Shown here piece by piece: positions 11,079 to 24,236 of a stretch of DNA of 64,000 bases; position 1 is the stretch's first letter; the number at the start of each line of letters is the position of its first letter. Origin of the DNA: Calycina herbarum (taxonomy: Eukaryota > Ascomycota > Leotiomycetes > Helotiales > Pezizellaceae); contig LLEY01000019.1 of the NCBI GenBank assembly GCA_001414485.1, positions 62,001 to 126,000 of the forward strand, given 5' to 3'. The translations under genes and the position numbers were made by a program. Below the pieces are notes generated by a model. The model made no database searches. It was not told where the DNA came from and was given only the letters and a program-made list of their open reading frames with translations.

Positions 11079-13250
11079 ATGCCTAGGAATATACGCTTAC
11101 AAGGCCCTAGGCTAGAGATACTCAAATTACTCTCTAAAGTTAAAAAAGCTACTAAAAAAGCTACTAAAAAGGCCCCCTCTTCTACCACCGATATGCTACT
11201 ACCACTACTACTAAGGAAGGTTATAATCGATATAGGAGCTTTAGTAAGAGCTAGCTTAAAGGCTCTAGAAGCACGCCTTCCTAGTAAGAGCCTTTTAATA
11301 GTACTAGGCTCTCGTATACTCTTAATTACCCCCCTCTCTAAAGCTGCCAAATTACAACGATTAATCGAGGAAGATAATACGATATATATAGAGGAGGAAA
11401 GAGCTAATACCGAAAGAGAGGAGGAATACTAGATAAGAGAAAGAAGGGAGAGAGAGGCAGCGAGGGCGAGGGCGAAAGCGAGGGCGAGAAAAGAAGCTAA
11501 AGAGAAGGCTAAATATATATTAATCTTTAAGGAGGAGGATTCTATAGCCTTGTTAGCGAAGTCTAAAAAGAAGAGAACCTTTCTATTTACTAAGCTTACT
11601 AAGAGTAATAGTAATAAAGCTTAAAAGACTCCTAGAAAGAAGACTCTCTCTAAAGTATTAAATATCTTAAAAGCGCTAGTTATAGTAATTAAGGTAAAGA
11701 CGTACGTAGATAGTATATAAGAGAGGACTCTTAATAAGCTCTTAAATTTAAGGCTTAAGAATCGAGAGGTAGACTTCGCGTATATAGTAGCGAATATATA
11801 TAGAGTAGTAGATAGATTTATTAATAGCTATTTTAGGTGTAATTAAGAGCGCTGAAATCCTGATTATTAGACAGCTATTTAGGGTATAAAGAGCGATTCT
11901 AAAAGATACGATATTAGTAATTAAGGAGATTAGAACGACTTTGAAGAGGCTCTAGAGTATACTAAGATAATTAGAGAGAAGATAATCTAGTACGTTTTAG
12001 GAGTATACTATAGTATAAACAACGATCTAAATAATTCTATTAATTTAAAAGCTATAAAGGCTTTAGAGAAAGAGAGTATTAAAAAGCCTAAGAGCGTTAC
12101 TAATATATATAATAAAGTAGCGAACGAATTAAGTAATAAGAGTAATCTATTCTTTATTAAATCTTTAAGTAATAACAATAGTAAAGCTTAGAGATATATA
12201 GATAAGAAGGTAGTATAGAAGGCGGCGGCGGCGTCTCTCTTATATAAGAGAAAGAGGGATAAAAGGAATACTTAAAAGAAGACGTAAAAAGCGAAGAGAG
12301 CGTGCTTTACTATAATAAGTAGGTAGCTTAACGATTTAGTAATTAAGAGAGCGTCGTAAGTAGAAGTACTAGAAGCGATAGCAGAGATTTAAAAGAACTT
12401 TAGATATACTAAAGATATATATACTAACTTTACTAGAACGTGCTACGTATAACCTACTACTCTTAATTACTATATAATAAGGTATTTAGATATAAAGCGA
12501 TAAGCAAAGAGGGTATATAAAGGCTAGGGATTAATAACTACTCCTCCTACGTTTATTATTATAAATTTAATATATATAAATAAAAAAGGAGAGATAAAGA
12601 GAGATATAATAGCACTTCTGCTAGTATATATAAGTAGAGAATATAGTATACCTTTAAATATATACTTTAATTCCCTAGTAGTTACTAGAGATAATTTAAG
12701 AGTTAATACTATTAAGAAGCCTATACTTCTACGCTCTCTTCTACTACTTATAACACTATTTAAGTAACCTATAGCTCTCTTCTATCGTCTCTCGAGTGTT
12801 ATAGAGTATAATAAGTATAAAGTAAGGTCTATAGTAGAATTATAGTATATGTTTTAGGTATAGTATAAAGATATATATAATCTTTCTTAATTTAGTATTT
12901 AAGTATATAACGATTATATCTAAGTAGCTTAGGAATAATTCCTAAGCTTTAAGAACTTTTATAAATTAAATATAATAGAATTAGTATATTTAGGTATTAC
13001 TCTTAGTATATAGAAGACGTTATCTAAGGATATTAGTACTTTTAAGAGAGTATATAAGAAGGATAGATTTATATAAGAGTCTTAAGACGAGCTCTAAGAC
13101 GAGCTTTAAAAAGAGACCTAAAAATAGTCTCTTCAAAGGCTTCTAAAGAACACCTAAGAGTATAAAAGAGAGACGATTATTAATCTTAAAAGTAATATAA
13201 GTAGTAGTAGAAGTAAGAATAAGAATAATAATAAGAATAAGAATATATAA
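11079..13250 (+). pseudogene. Unknown second ORF of the DNA transposon, RIP-degraded
   Basis: Not recognised. The first 117 codons (11079-11432) are open, starting MPRNIRLQGPRLEILKLL and followed by a Lys/Ala run (KKATKKATKKAP). After the first stop, coding-like text continues with TAG/TAA stops where Gln or Trp codons would be expected: a basic charged stretch from about 11430, then blocks such as LNIYFNSLVVTRDNL near 12650-12710 and NFYKLNIIELVYLGITLS near 12950-13010. It is oriented opposite to the transposase, tail to tail. It lies inside the terminal repeats but outside the nested gypsy element, so it belongs to the DNA transposon or to something captured by it. The 3' limit is approximate. 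Confidence 0.45.
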
Positions 13251-14105
13251 GATCTTATAAATATAATTTAGAAGACCTATACTAAAGAGAGAGAAGAATT
13301 AAGAAATTTTTAATAATTATAATTAATTTTTTAACTTATAATATCGATTCTTTATAGTATTATTTATATCTACAAAGAAGGAACTAGCTTATTTTAATAA
13401 ATAATAGATTTATTACGATTTTTTAAAGATTTTAGGTTACTAGAACGTCTAGTAAGAGTATAGTAGTTTAATATTTAAAATTTACTAAAAGACTTTAGTA
13501 CTATAGAGCCTTATCGCTATATATAAAGAACTACTAAATTAATAACGTTAAGTATTAACAAATATATACTAAAATCAGCTTCTACAAATATACGCTAAAT
13601 ATAAGCTTTAATAGACGTTTTAAGAGCATAGTTTAAGAGAGAGATACTTTTATTATTTATATATTTACTTTTATTATCTAGTTCTTCTTTTATACTAATT
13701 TTATAAAAGTAAAACAATTATACTTACCTTTACTTCTTACGTCTTAAAAAACCTATATATAATATTAAATATTAGTATAAGATAGTAGATATATATATAG
13801 AAGGTGTTAGAGAGCGTTCTACTATTATCTTAGGTATTAGAGATATATATTCTATAGCTTTCTTAAAAGAATAACCTCTTACTTCGATTATATATATAAG
13901 CTTCTTAAAGACGATTATAGAGTACTTATATACCTTCTACTCTTCTCGAATTAATATAATAATAGCTTTAATTCTAATAGCAACCTTTAGAATAGTCACG
14001 CTTAGTAGAGAGTATATAAGAGAAGTAGATATTTATAGAAGAAGAAGTAGCTTAAGATAATATAGTTTAAGCGTAATCCTTTAAATTAATTATATATAAT
14101 ATAAT
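13251..14105. other. AT-rich interior of the DNA transposon, no assignable gene
   Basis: A very TA-rich stretch between the unknown ORF and the 3' end of the transposase. I could not assign a frame on either strand; it may be non-coding spacer or a heavily RIPped remnant. Confidence 0.4.
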
Positions 14106-14184
14106 CTATTTAATATTATAAAAGCAATTTTTAAAGTGCTTTTTAACTCTCTTTTTCGTACTCTCTTCTTTATCTATATATAGT
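14106..14184 (-). pseudogene. C-terminal tail of the Tc1-like transposase, cut off by the gypsy insertion
   Basis: Reading the minus strand away from the gypsy insertion gives a short tail ending KHFKNCFYNIK and a TAG at 14108-14106. It resembles the HFxNCGYxI ending of fungal Tc1-type transposases. It continues the frame seen on the other side of the insertion (29688 onward). The ATTTA target duplication (14185-14189 and 29683-29687) marks the cut. Confidence 0.6.
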
Positions 14185-14189
14185 ATTTA

Positions 14190-14421
14190 TGTTACGGCGC
14201 TGATCCGTAACACGTGATTCTCGGTCCTACACGTGACCGTCAGAGCCGCAACGCTTGGACGGATTTATAACGAGATTAAAGGCTCTTTATAGTTAGTAGG
14301 AATACCTCTTTTTCGTAGAGTATATATTCTATATTCTCTCGTTCTTAGAACTGTAGCTTTAAATTCTCGAATATATATATATATACTCTTGTACCTTTAC
14401 CTTTAGTTATAGATCGTGATA
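14190..14421 (+). repeat. Left LTR of element B
   Basis: 232 bp, same length as the right LTR at 29451-29682 and related to 37070-37291. Differences between the copies are almost all C/T or G/A. The target duplication ATTTA precedes it. Confidence 0.92.
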
Positions 14422-15132
14422 TTATTTAAAGCTTAAATAACCCAACTCCTTACAAAGGACTATAATATCGACTAGATTCTACGCTTATAACAGCTAGAAG
14501 ATCTTACACTTATAATAGTATAACTACGACTATCCCTCGAGCATCTCTGCGTCTATAACGACTTATCTCCTCGACAAGCACGCCTATAACAGCCTACCCC
14601 TTCTGCCTATAACGGTATCCTCTTCCTATAAACGGATCCCTCGAGCATCTCTGCGTCTATAACGACTTACCTCCTTAAAAGACATGCCTATAACGGCCTA
14701 TATAACCTTTTTTATAACCTCTCCCTACCTTCCCCTCCTTCCTTTCCGATAATATAATAGCTAATACTCGAAGTAGTTGTAGTAGAAAAGGGAAGACACC
14801 TACTAGCTCGTCTCGAACCGAGCCTTAATAACCGGATAATACCCTTAGAGTCGCCCCTCCCTCGCCTACCTCCCCTGCGATAAGCGAGCCTCCTATAGAC
14901 GAAAACGTTCGTTTATAGGCTGAAATCCTCTCTTTACGTACGTAACTCTACTAAACCCTGTTACCTATAAACCACTCTAACAACCCTCTCCTAAGCCGCG
15001 AGTATACACAAGCCCTCTAAGAGGCTACTACCGACTCCTCCTGTTCCCGATTTAGTTCTAACAATTCTACTTATAAGTTCTAAGATAGCGAGAAACTCAA
15101 GGACAGCATCTCCCCGTTATATAAGGCTTAGC
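14422..15132 (+). pseudogene. 5' internal region and gag start of element B
   Basis: Leader and beginning of gag of gypsy element B, up to the insertion point of element A. The region contains short repeats (TCGAGCATCTCTGCGTCTAT occurs near 14537 and 14641) and pyrimidine-rich coding-like sequence from about 14750. Frames are broken. The coding continues at 24523 after the nested insertion. Confidence 0.55.
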
Positions 15133-15413
15133 TGTGATGGCCAGCTATTGATGGAATTGCCGAGCCATCGGAACAGCCAAGAATATGTGCCGAGTATGGT
15201 ACAGCATAGATGGTTTCGGAATTGTCAGAGCTGGATCGGTACAGACTTTTGTTATTGTCCAGCCCTCTTGTATATAGATGCTCTTACTCTCTCTTGAGGA
15301 AAGACTAATTTGGTCTTTTCCTTCGTATCAGAGCCTAGTATTCGGATATGTCATTCTATTAAACGCACTTCTATATGCCTCTTTTGTAGTAGTATCCGTT
15401 TCGTGCTGTTATA
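15133..15413 (+). repeat. Left LTR of element A
   Basis: 281 bp, the same length as 24237-24517; the differences noticed between them are transitions. Preceded by target duplication TTAGC. Confidence 0.92.
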
Positions 15414-15789
15414 TTAAAAGACTAAATTCGACTCTGCTGGGGACGGCCTGTTATAATATCTTACTCGAGCGCGCCGGCGTACTTGCTTCGAATTCGATTC
15501 GGCCTAGATTCGGATTAGTATATCGACAACCTTAAATAGCTAGGTAATCAGAGACCACCTAGACGGCTAGTAACACCGGGGTTTAGTATCTGAACAGTTA
15601 GCTAGTAAAATCGTAGGCGGTTCTTACGTCGATGGGAGTAGAATACGCTAAGTGTTTCTAAGACTCCTAATAACCCTCTCTGTGTAGGGATTGCTACACA
15701 AGATACGGACAGTCGACGATATACAGTTACCTGGAAGGCTCTTGAATCTACCCCTTAACCCCCCCCCCTTTTTCGAATCGACATATAAC

Positions 15790-16992
15790 ATGTCGAATTC
15801 TAATGCTCCGCTTCTTAAGAGCGTTGAGCAACCTACTAGGGAAGCTAGTAGACCCCTCTCCGAAAGGTCTACGAACCGTACTCGTACGCCTAAAAACAAA
15901 AGGTCTTGGAAAGGAAAGCAACCTGCTTAAAACCTTAAAGATAACTAAGACTTTTCTAATATAGACGAGATACGAGGTATAGTATAAGGCTTAGAAGAAA
16001 AACTTTAAGATAACAATAATCGATTCGCCTAGTTAGAAAGGATGATAAGCGAACTCTAACTAGCCTCTACGAATCCACCTAGAATCGATCCTAAGCCTCT
16101 TTCGCCTCTAAGTACTACGCGAGACCCTTTTTGCTTAAGGGATCCTGCCTCTAATGCCTTCCCTCGACAGCAGACCACCCTCCTAGCCTCAGAAGGCACC
16201 CTGAATCCCCTCCTACCCCGAACCGCTAAAAGCAAGATTATAGAAAGGATTGAACCCTTGAATGACGGTACCTCACCTACCTACTAATAATAGAAGATAT
16301 CGGTATACGATAGACTCCTGGTAAACGCTGATTATTATAATACTACACTAACTTAAAAGGCCCTTATCTAGGGAACAACTACAGGCTACGCTAGGAACTA
16401 CCTTAAGCCTAGATACGAGTCCGAGTCGATTTATATTACTTTCTACGATTATTAAGATATAATTGAACTTTTGGATTTATATTTCTTAACCGGATACGAG
16501 ATAGAGGATGTATAGAACGCCTTCCAGGCTTTATAGATAGATGACGCTAAAGGTAAAGAAACGTTTACTAACTTCAGAGGTCGATTTTCAAGTATAGCTA
16601 TACTCGGAGAGATACTAGAGTTAGAACAGTTCTTCTATATATAGGAAAAGATTATACTACAGCTATAAAACTTAGCTGCTATACTTAAGAGACGTTAGAA
16701 CTATAACTTCGTCGAAATAGTAGCAGATCTTCTAGCCCTAGATAAGGAAAGACGCTAAAACACTAAGTTATATATAGCTAATACGACTAAGCTAGTCGGT
16801 ATAACCACTTTAGTTAAAAAGACTACCTTTCAATCCTTATCTAGTATAATACCAAACTACCTACTACTCGAATACGAATCCTTTTCTACTGTTTAAAGAG
16901 AAGATAAAACCAAGTCCTTATAGAGTACCCTAAATCGGTAGGAAAATAAGACATTAGACAATTATTAGTAATAACATTTAACTAGCTAATAC
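15790..16992 (+). pseudogene. Gag of element A, 5' part
   Basis: Starts at ATG 15790 with MSNSNAPLLKSVEQPTREAS and is open to 15930, then is interrupted by RIP stops. Around 16420-16640 the frame reads YITFYDY.DIIELLDLYF and later KETFTNFRGRFSSIAILGEI, which fits the helical capsid region of retrotransposon gag. It is cut at the CCTAC target site of element C and resumes at 23763. No enzymatic domain is present. Confidence 0.6.
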
Positions 16993-16997
16993 CCTAC

Positions 16998-17444
16998 TGT
17001 TACGAATCACGGTATACGTGGTAAGTAGTTCAGACAGCGTTCTGACAGGACAAGGCATAATATCCGGGAAAGGAAAGTAACATAAGAGGAAATCAGTAAT
17101 ACAGAAGGATATTAGGGATTTCAGGATCTCACTATTATGGTAATGTTGGAAGTCACGTGGGGTCATGTAACGTGATCGCCTACATCGCTCTAATCGCCTT
17201 AATCGCGAGCGATGTGAGCGACGTACTTAGGAAACGAAGGCTCTATATAAGACTAGCACGTCTGCTATTAGATAGGAGCTTCGTACTTAACTTTAGTTAT
17301 TAATCTTATTATCTTATTTAACATCTTTGATATAAGTAACGAGTTCACTTCTAAGTGAACAACCTAGCGCATTTATACTTCTTACCTATATACCAACCTT
17401 CGAGACTTAGTTATCTTTGTTTAGTTTGTTTGAGTTTTGTTATA
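16998..17444 (+). repeat. Left LTR of element C
   Basis: 447 bp, starting TGTTACGAATCACGG and ending GTTATA (ancestrally TTACA). It includes the CG-rich motif ATCGCGAGCGATGTGAGCGA near 17203-17222. Confidence 0.92.
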
Positions 17445-17478
17445 CTTTAAGTACCTACTTAGAAGTAAGATCGCTACT

Positions 17479-20400
17479 ATGTCGGCAACCTCTTCTACTC
17501 TGAAAACCACCCTACTAAAGCCAGCTGTGAACCCCCCAGTTATACTAGTCACTACCCTTCGAGAGGAAGTGAAACTTCCTCTTCCGAAGCCGTACGATGG
17601 CTCGCCTAAGAAACTAGCCGAATTCTTAATAAAAGCTTCCCTCTACTTAAGCTTTCATCATACTTAGTTTAGAAGTAAAACTAACTAGGTTATATAGTTG
17701 TCTACCCGTCTTAAAGGGGCAGCTTATAACTGGTTAGAACTATACTTAGAGGATTACTAGGCGAATAAGACAGCTGAAGGAAAGGTCTCTCTTTAAATGT
17801 CTAAAAAGACAAGGGATTTATTTAGAAATGTTCGAGGGTTTAAGGAAGGAATCAACTAGGCTTTCAAAGACGTTAATACAAAGAAAAAGGTAGTTAGAGC
17901 TTTATATATACTTAAGTAAAAAGGGTTAGCTACTAAGTATACCTTATAATTTCAATAGTACTCTATATAGATAGGATAGAATAATGAAGCCTTACGTAAG
18001 CAATTCTATTATAGACTTAAGGACAACGTGAAGGATGAACTTACGTAAGAGGATTTTCTAGACACGTTAAATAAATTAATAAATAATGTAATTAAGATCG
18101 ATAATTATATTTATAAAAGGAATCTAGAGAAGAAAGGAAGTTATAGTCATCGGTATAGAAAGGGTAGACGAAAAGATTATAGAGATCCTATAGAAATCAA
18201 TACTACTTAGAAATCATAAGTTCTAGAGAAGGAATCTAAGAAAGAAAACTCCTAAAAGGGAGGATTGTCCTAGAAAGAGTAAAATCGTCGACGTAAGTAG
18301 AACTTATATTATAACTATAGTCTTTCTAGCTATAAAGTAAATAAGTGTAGTAAGAAGAAAGACTCTAAAGGGAAACAAGCTAATACTACTATCTAAAAAG
18401 AAGTAGCTTTACTAGAAAAAATCGAACTTACAAACGAAGAACTCGAGGCTAGAGGTTATAGCACGTAAATTGAAATAGACGCTATAGATATAACAGCAGG
18501 TACTATATACTTATAGCTAAACGAAGAAATTAAGTTATAAGTTAGTAAGGTATAGGATACTAATAATAATAAGGATCTATTACTTAAAGAATATTATAAT
18601 ATACGATTAGAAATAGATTATAAATTGCCTCTTTAGGTAGAATATAAATTACTACTATTAACAAGTTTATTAGAGTTATCGGAATCGATATCTAACTCGT
18701 TAGAGGTAGATCTAGGAATATATAAGCCTAAATAAGGCGAAATATAAGTATTTATTAAAACCTTTAAAAGAGGGAATAGATAGGTATATATAGAAAACTA
18801 GAAACCTGATTTCTAGAGCCTACATTCTACTTAAGGAATCAACCCTACTATTTTAACTACCTATAAAATAGTTTAGAATAAATAAGACAGAATAACTTTA
18901 GTAAGCCTTATTACTAGAAGGAAAACCATTAAATTTAAAGAACCTAGACTAAAACAAGTAGTATCTAGTAAGCTATCCGGTATACCTAAGATAGGAGATA
19001 TTTAGATAGTCGTAGATATATAAGAAGAAAACAGCTTATAGTAATAGCAGAGTCCTAACAACTTTATAAGACGCCTTAAACCTAGTTTTTTAAGTACGCT
19101 ACCTAATAATAAGGAAGCTATACTAGAAATAGAAGGCTAGTATACTATAGTCGCTTTAATTAGAAAAGTTAGAGTAATATTTTAGGAATTAAGAAGTAGG
19201 AAATTATTTAGTATAATCTTCTAGGAGATAAACGAGTATAATATAGATTAAGAAACGGAGTTAGTATAAAGAGAACTCTACTAACCGACATTTAAAGAAT
19301 TAAACGCTACTTCTAGAGAAAATCAACTTATAGTAATAGCGAAGATAAGAGGAAAGGAACTCTAAGTCTTAATTAATTTAAGAGTAACGGGTAATTTCCT
19401 TTCTCTAATAGCTTAGAAGAAGCTAAACGTCTTAATTAAAGGTATAAGGCTATACTGCTTAGGAGTGGTTAATAGAATAGACGTTATATATTAGAATAGA
19501 ATTATCGACTAGTAAACTATTCTAATAAGTATTACTATCGAAGGACACTGCTTAGACACGTAATTCGATATTGTTAAAATAGGAAGTAAGGAAGTAATAC
19601 TTAGTATACTATAGATTAAGGAACATAATCTAGATATTGATTAGAAGGCTTAAATAATAACCTTTAGTCGATGTAATTATATAGGCTTGTAATTATAACT
19701 TTAAGGCTGGAACAAGGTTAGCGCCACCTCTTCTAAGACGCTAGGACACCTAGCCCAGGGTCCTTCATAGGTTAGTAGGATAGCTGATAACGAAATACTT
19801 GTATAATATAAAGAATTTAGGGCTTTGTTTAAAAATCTAGAAGACTTGCGAGCTTTGCTAGAACATCGCTTATAGGATTATAAGATTAAATTAAAAGAGG
19901 ATTATTACCTCTTAAAGTAGAAGCTTTGGTTATATAACTAGAAAAGCCTATAGAGGATAGAAAGTTATATAAAGGAAGGTATTAAGAAGGGATATATTAG
20001 AAAGTCTAAGTCGCTAATTACCTTAAATATACTTATTATTAAAAAGAAAGACGATCTAGATAGGAGAGTATATATTAATTACTAAGAAGTGAATCACGCT
20101 ACGGTTAAGGACGCTTATCTACTACTACCTAGCTAGTACTTGTAAGATAAGTTAGGTAAGGTAGTACGATTTACGAAACTAGATTAACGAAACGCCTATA
20201 AACTTATATAAATAAAAGTTAGAGATAAATAGAAGATAGTATTTGCCTTATTATTAGGCCTTTACAAGTATATAGTTATACTATTTAGACTCTATAACGT
20301 ACTAGCTATATATTAGAGATAAAACAATAACATTTTAGGAGATCTTCTAAGAGTAATAGTAATCTATTACCTAGATAATATATTAATCTTCTTAGAAAAA

Positions 20401-22626
20401 GAAGAAGAATACGAGGAATACGTTAAAGAAGTCTTATAATAACTTATAAGAGTGAATTCTCGGTTGAAACTCTTGAAATACGAGTTTAGAGTAACTCGGA
20501 CCCTTTTTCTAGGATAGGTATTTAGCTTAGAGAAAATAGAAATAGATCTAGTAAAGATCTAAGACGTCTTAAACTAGAAGTTACTAGAGAATATAAAAGA
20601 TATATAGTCCTTCCTTAGATTTATAAACTTTTGTTACCTGTTTATCTAAGACTATATAAAGATTACTAAACTAATGTCGAGACTAGTTAAAAAAGCTATT
20701 AAATTTATATAGAATAAATAGGTAGAAGATGCTTTTTAGAAAATTAAAGCGAAGTTTATAGAAAAATCTATTCTATACGATTTTAATATAAATAAGCTTA
20801 GTATAGTTAAAATAGATGCCTTAGATATAGTAGTAGGTACGGTTTACTTATAGCTAAATAATAAGGGAAAACTTATACCTATTATATATTATTCTAAGAC
20901 ATTTAACCTAGTATAATAAAACTATAGTATCTTTGATAAGGAATTGCTTACTATAGTATTAACCTTAGAATACTAGAGAATCTATTTATAGCTAGTAAAA
21001 TACCTAGTTATAGTTTTATCCGACTATAAGAATCTTAGAACATTTATAACGACTAAAGAACTTACGACTAGATAATTAGCTAGATAGTTAGAGATATTAG
21101 GAGGATTTAATATTATTATTTAATATATAAAGAGAACGTTAAATACTTGAGTTAATACTCTTAGCCGGAAACCTAGATATAAGGGAAATAAGGAGTATAA
21201 GAAGATTATAATCTTAAAAACTCTTAAGAATAGAGACTTAGTACCTACTATATATAAGATAGTAGTAATAAACGACATCTAGATAGATAAAATTTAGAAT
21301 ATATACAAAGGTTATAACTAATATATAAAAGGGAAGTTATAGGTTCCTAGCTCGTATATAAAGGAGTTTATATAGGAATACTATACTATACCTGCTTATA
21401 GATACTAAGGAATTCGTAGAACCCTCTAGAGAATAAGACAACACTACTATATTAATCAGTTATCTATAATAGTTAAGAAAGTAATAGTAGAATATAATAC
21501 CTATACTAGGAATAAGGCTTCCTACTATACTTCTTATAGATAGATAAACACTACTCTAATACTATAGATACCTTAGAAATTAATATCTATAGATTTTATT
21601 ATTAAGCTACTAAAATCTAAAGATCTAATAATAGGAGTTGAATATAATACGATCCTAGTTATTATAGAATAACTTATAAAGTATATAATTCTTATAGTAT
21701 ATATAGAGTTAAGTATAGCTAAGGAACTAGTATTTGCATTCCTTAGAGAAGTAGTCTTAAGATATAGGCTACTAGAAGAGATACTCTCGGATAGAGATAA
21801 GCTCTTTACCTTAAAATTTTAGATCGCTCTTATAAAACGATTAGGTATAAAGAGAAAGCTTTCTATAGCTTTCTACTCTTAAATAAATAGAGGAAATAAA
21901 CAGATGAATTAAGTAATTAAAACATACCTTTATTATTATATAAACTACTAGTAAGATAACTAAGTAGAGCTGCTACCTTTAGTATAGTTTGCTTATAATA
22001 GTTCAGTAACAGAAATAATACTTATTACGCTATTCTATACTAATTTTAGGTATAAATTATCAGCGTATTAAGAACTGCTATCTACGACTATCGATAACCA
22101 GCTTGCTTATGTTTAGGTCTTGAAAATTAAGAGTCTATATAAGGAACTTATAGAGGACCTATAATTTATAGTAGAAAGAAATACGTACTACTATAATAAA
22201 CAACGTAGTTAGGAGCTAACGCTAAAAGAGGGGGATAAAGTCTACTTAGTATAAAAGAATATTAATACGAAAAGACTAAGTAATAAACTAGATTATAAAA
22301 AACTTAGACTATTTAAAATTAAATAAATTAAGGGACCTTTAAATTACAAATTAGCACTACTAAGGATAATAAACATCTACCTAGTATTCTATATATCCCT
22401 ACTTGAACTAGTACTACTAGGAGCACTACTAGCCCTATTTATAGAAATTCAACTAGTTAATCTAAACGTTAAATATAAAGTTAAAAGAATTCTTAACTAT
22501 AAGATTATTAAAGGTAAGATTAAGTACTTAATTAAATAGTTAGATTACCTATACTTAGAAAATACTTAGGAGCTAAAAAGCAACCTTAACTATTACCTAG
22601 AAGAACTTCGGAAGTTCTACTACTAA
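17479..22626 (+). pseudogene. Gag-pol of gypsy element C, RIP-degraded
   Basis: Gag starts at ATG 17479 with MSATSSTLKTTLLKP. It is open through LPLPKPYDGSPKKLAEF, typical of gypsy gag, to 17667, then broken. Later segments, read through stops, give reverse transcriptase (VYINY.EVNH near 20070; the catalytic box YLDNILIF near 20366-20392, where D-D has become D-N), RNase H (KIDALDIVVGTV near 20810) and integrase (ISIDFIIKLLKS near 21580-21610; the text continues to about 22400). A basic C-terminal region ends near 22626. No full-length frame survives, so this copy could not make enzyme. Confidence 0.8.
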
Positions 22627-23292
22627 AACCTAGGGTTATCTATATCTCGTAGTTAGAAGGGAAAGCCTTGAGGAAAGCCGAATCAAGGGTCGGCTTAGTA
22701 ATAAAAGCGGGGTTACTAGAAGAAGAGGGGGCCGCCAGCTGAGCGACCTCTAATTCCCTCTCTTCTTTCTCTTTCTTTACTCTTTCTTTTTCATCAGCTT
22801 TATCAAGTTCTTATAAATTAGTAAGACTACAACGAAGTATCTCTTACTCCCGCTCTATAAGGAAGCGTTATTGTTTTCGTAAACGAAGGATCTTCTACAT
22901 AGCTTCTTCCTAAATCTTATAAGCTGTCTCTTCCTCTTACTATAACCTCCGCTTCTAAGCATTAATAGATTCCTACTCGAAGATTAAGGGCATTCGATTT
23001 TATAACTCGACATTGTAAGATTTACCCTTCCTAGTGTACTTAGAATACTTAGAACTACTAGGAACGCCGATACATCGACAACTAGTTTTCGCATTCATAT
23101 AACGAGTATAAAGAATCATTTCGCATCCTAAACGTTCGATTCGAAGGGCGTTAAAGGTCCTATATTGTTTAAGCTTGTCTTTTAGGAGAGGTGTTAACAA
23201 CATAATAGGAACTAGGGAGGCTGCTAGCCTCTTGACGATATTTCTTAGGCTATACTTAAGTATAGGGATACGCTAGTCTAAGAAGAGGATAG
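22627..23292. other. 3' internal region of element C
   Basis: Sequence between the end of pol and the right LTR of element C. An open minus-strand stretch (23000-23203) has no recognisable family and is probably chance. Pyrimidine-rich segments near 22750-22800 are noted without assignment. Confidence 0.4.
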
Positions 23293-23757
23293 TATCACAA
23301 ATCACGGTATATATAGTAAGTAGTCTAGATAGCGTTTTAACAGGATAAGGTATAATATCTAGGAAAGGAAAGTAATATAGGAGGAAATTAGTAATGTAGA
23401 AGGACATTAGGGATTTCAGGATCTTACTATTATAGTAATATTAGAAGTCACGTGGGGTTATATAACGTGATCGCCTATATCGCTCTAATCGCCTTAATCG
23501 CGAGCGACGCGAGCGACGCGAGCGATGTAAGCAACGTACTTAGGAAACGAAGGCTCTATATAAGACTGGCACGTCTGCCATTAGATAGAAGCTTCGTGCT
23601 TAACTTTAGTTATTAATCTTATTATCTTATTTAACATCTTTGATATAAGTAACGAGTTTACTTCTAAGTAAACAACCCGGCGCATTCATACTTCTTACCT
23701 ACATACCAACCTTCGAGACTTAGTTATCTTTGTTTAGTTCGTTTGAGTTTCGTTACA
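23293..23757 (+). repeat. Right LTR of element C
   Basis: 465 bp, 18 bp longer than its partner. The excess is two extra 9-bp units (CGACGCGAG-type) around 23500-23530. Starts TATCACAAATCACGG, the RIPped form of TGTCACGAATCACGG, and ends TTACA. Confidence 0.92.
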
Positions 23758-23762
23758 CCTAC

Positions 23763-24236
23763 CTCCGACTCCCTACTTCAGTAAGGAGTCCTTACTTTCT
23801 TTTACCTTCTAGCCGGATTCTAGAAGTCTAATTTAAATCGGATACGAATCAGTTATAAATCGAAGAAGTACGCTAATAAGTAACCTCTTAGCTAAGTTAT
23901 CACTGTCTTCTACGATATCGACTTCTAAATTCCGACTTTTCCGCCTCCAACTCTTGTCTAAATCCCCTCTAATATGTAGAATAATCAAGGGGTTAGACTA
24001 TATACTCTTTTAGCAAATGCTTTGCTTTTAGTAGGAAACACCCGATATAGGCAACATCTACAAACAAGGCCGGCTACGACTCGTATCCTACCTTTCGCTA
24101 AACACCTCGCTTAATAAACCGCATTCTATACGACAATCCTTCTACCACTAATACTACTACCCGCAAACGCCGATCATTATAATACCGTACCGACAATACG
24201 AAGACTCGAGGACGAGTCTTTTTTAAGAGAGGGGAA
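23763..24236 (+). pseudogene. Gag of element A, 3' part
   Basis: Continuation of element A after the CCTAC duplication. Pyrimidine- and proline-rich coding-like sequence ends in a purine tract (about 24219-24236) just before the right LTR. There is no room for pol. Confidence 0.5.

Larger units (their letters stand above)
16998..23757 (+). mobile_element. Ty3/gypsy LTR retrotransposon C, innermost insertion
   Basis: 6,760 bp with LTRs at 16998-17444 and 23293-23757, flanked by CCTAC (16993-16997 and 23758-23762). It lies within the gag of element A, so it is the most recent arrival in the nest. The interior carries gag, protease-like, reverse transcriptase, RNase H and integrase segments on the plus strand, all interrupted by TAG/TAA codons. 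Transitions dominate between the LTRs, and the right LTR also has an 18-bp expansion. Confidence 0.9.

Noticed and set aside
23000..23203. Minus-strand 67-codon ORF in gypsy element C
   Set aside because: Inside the 3' internal region of a RIPped retrotransposon, antisense to it, unrecognised.
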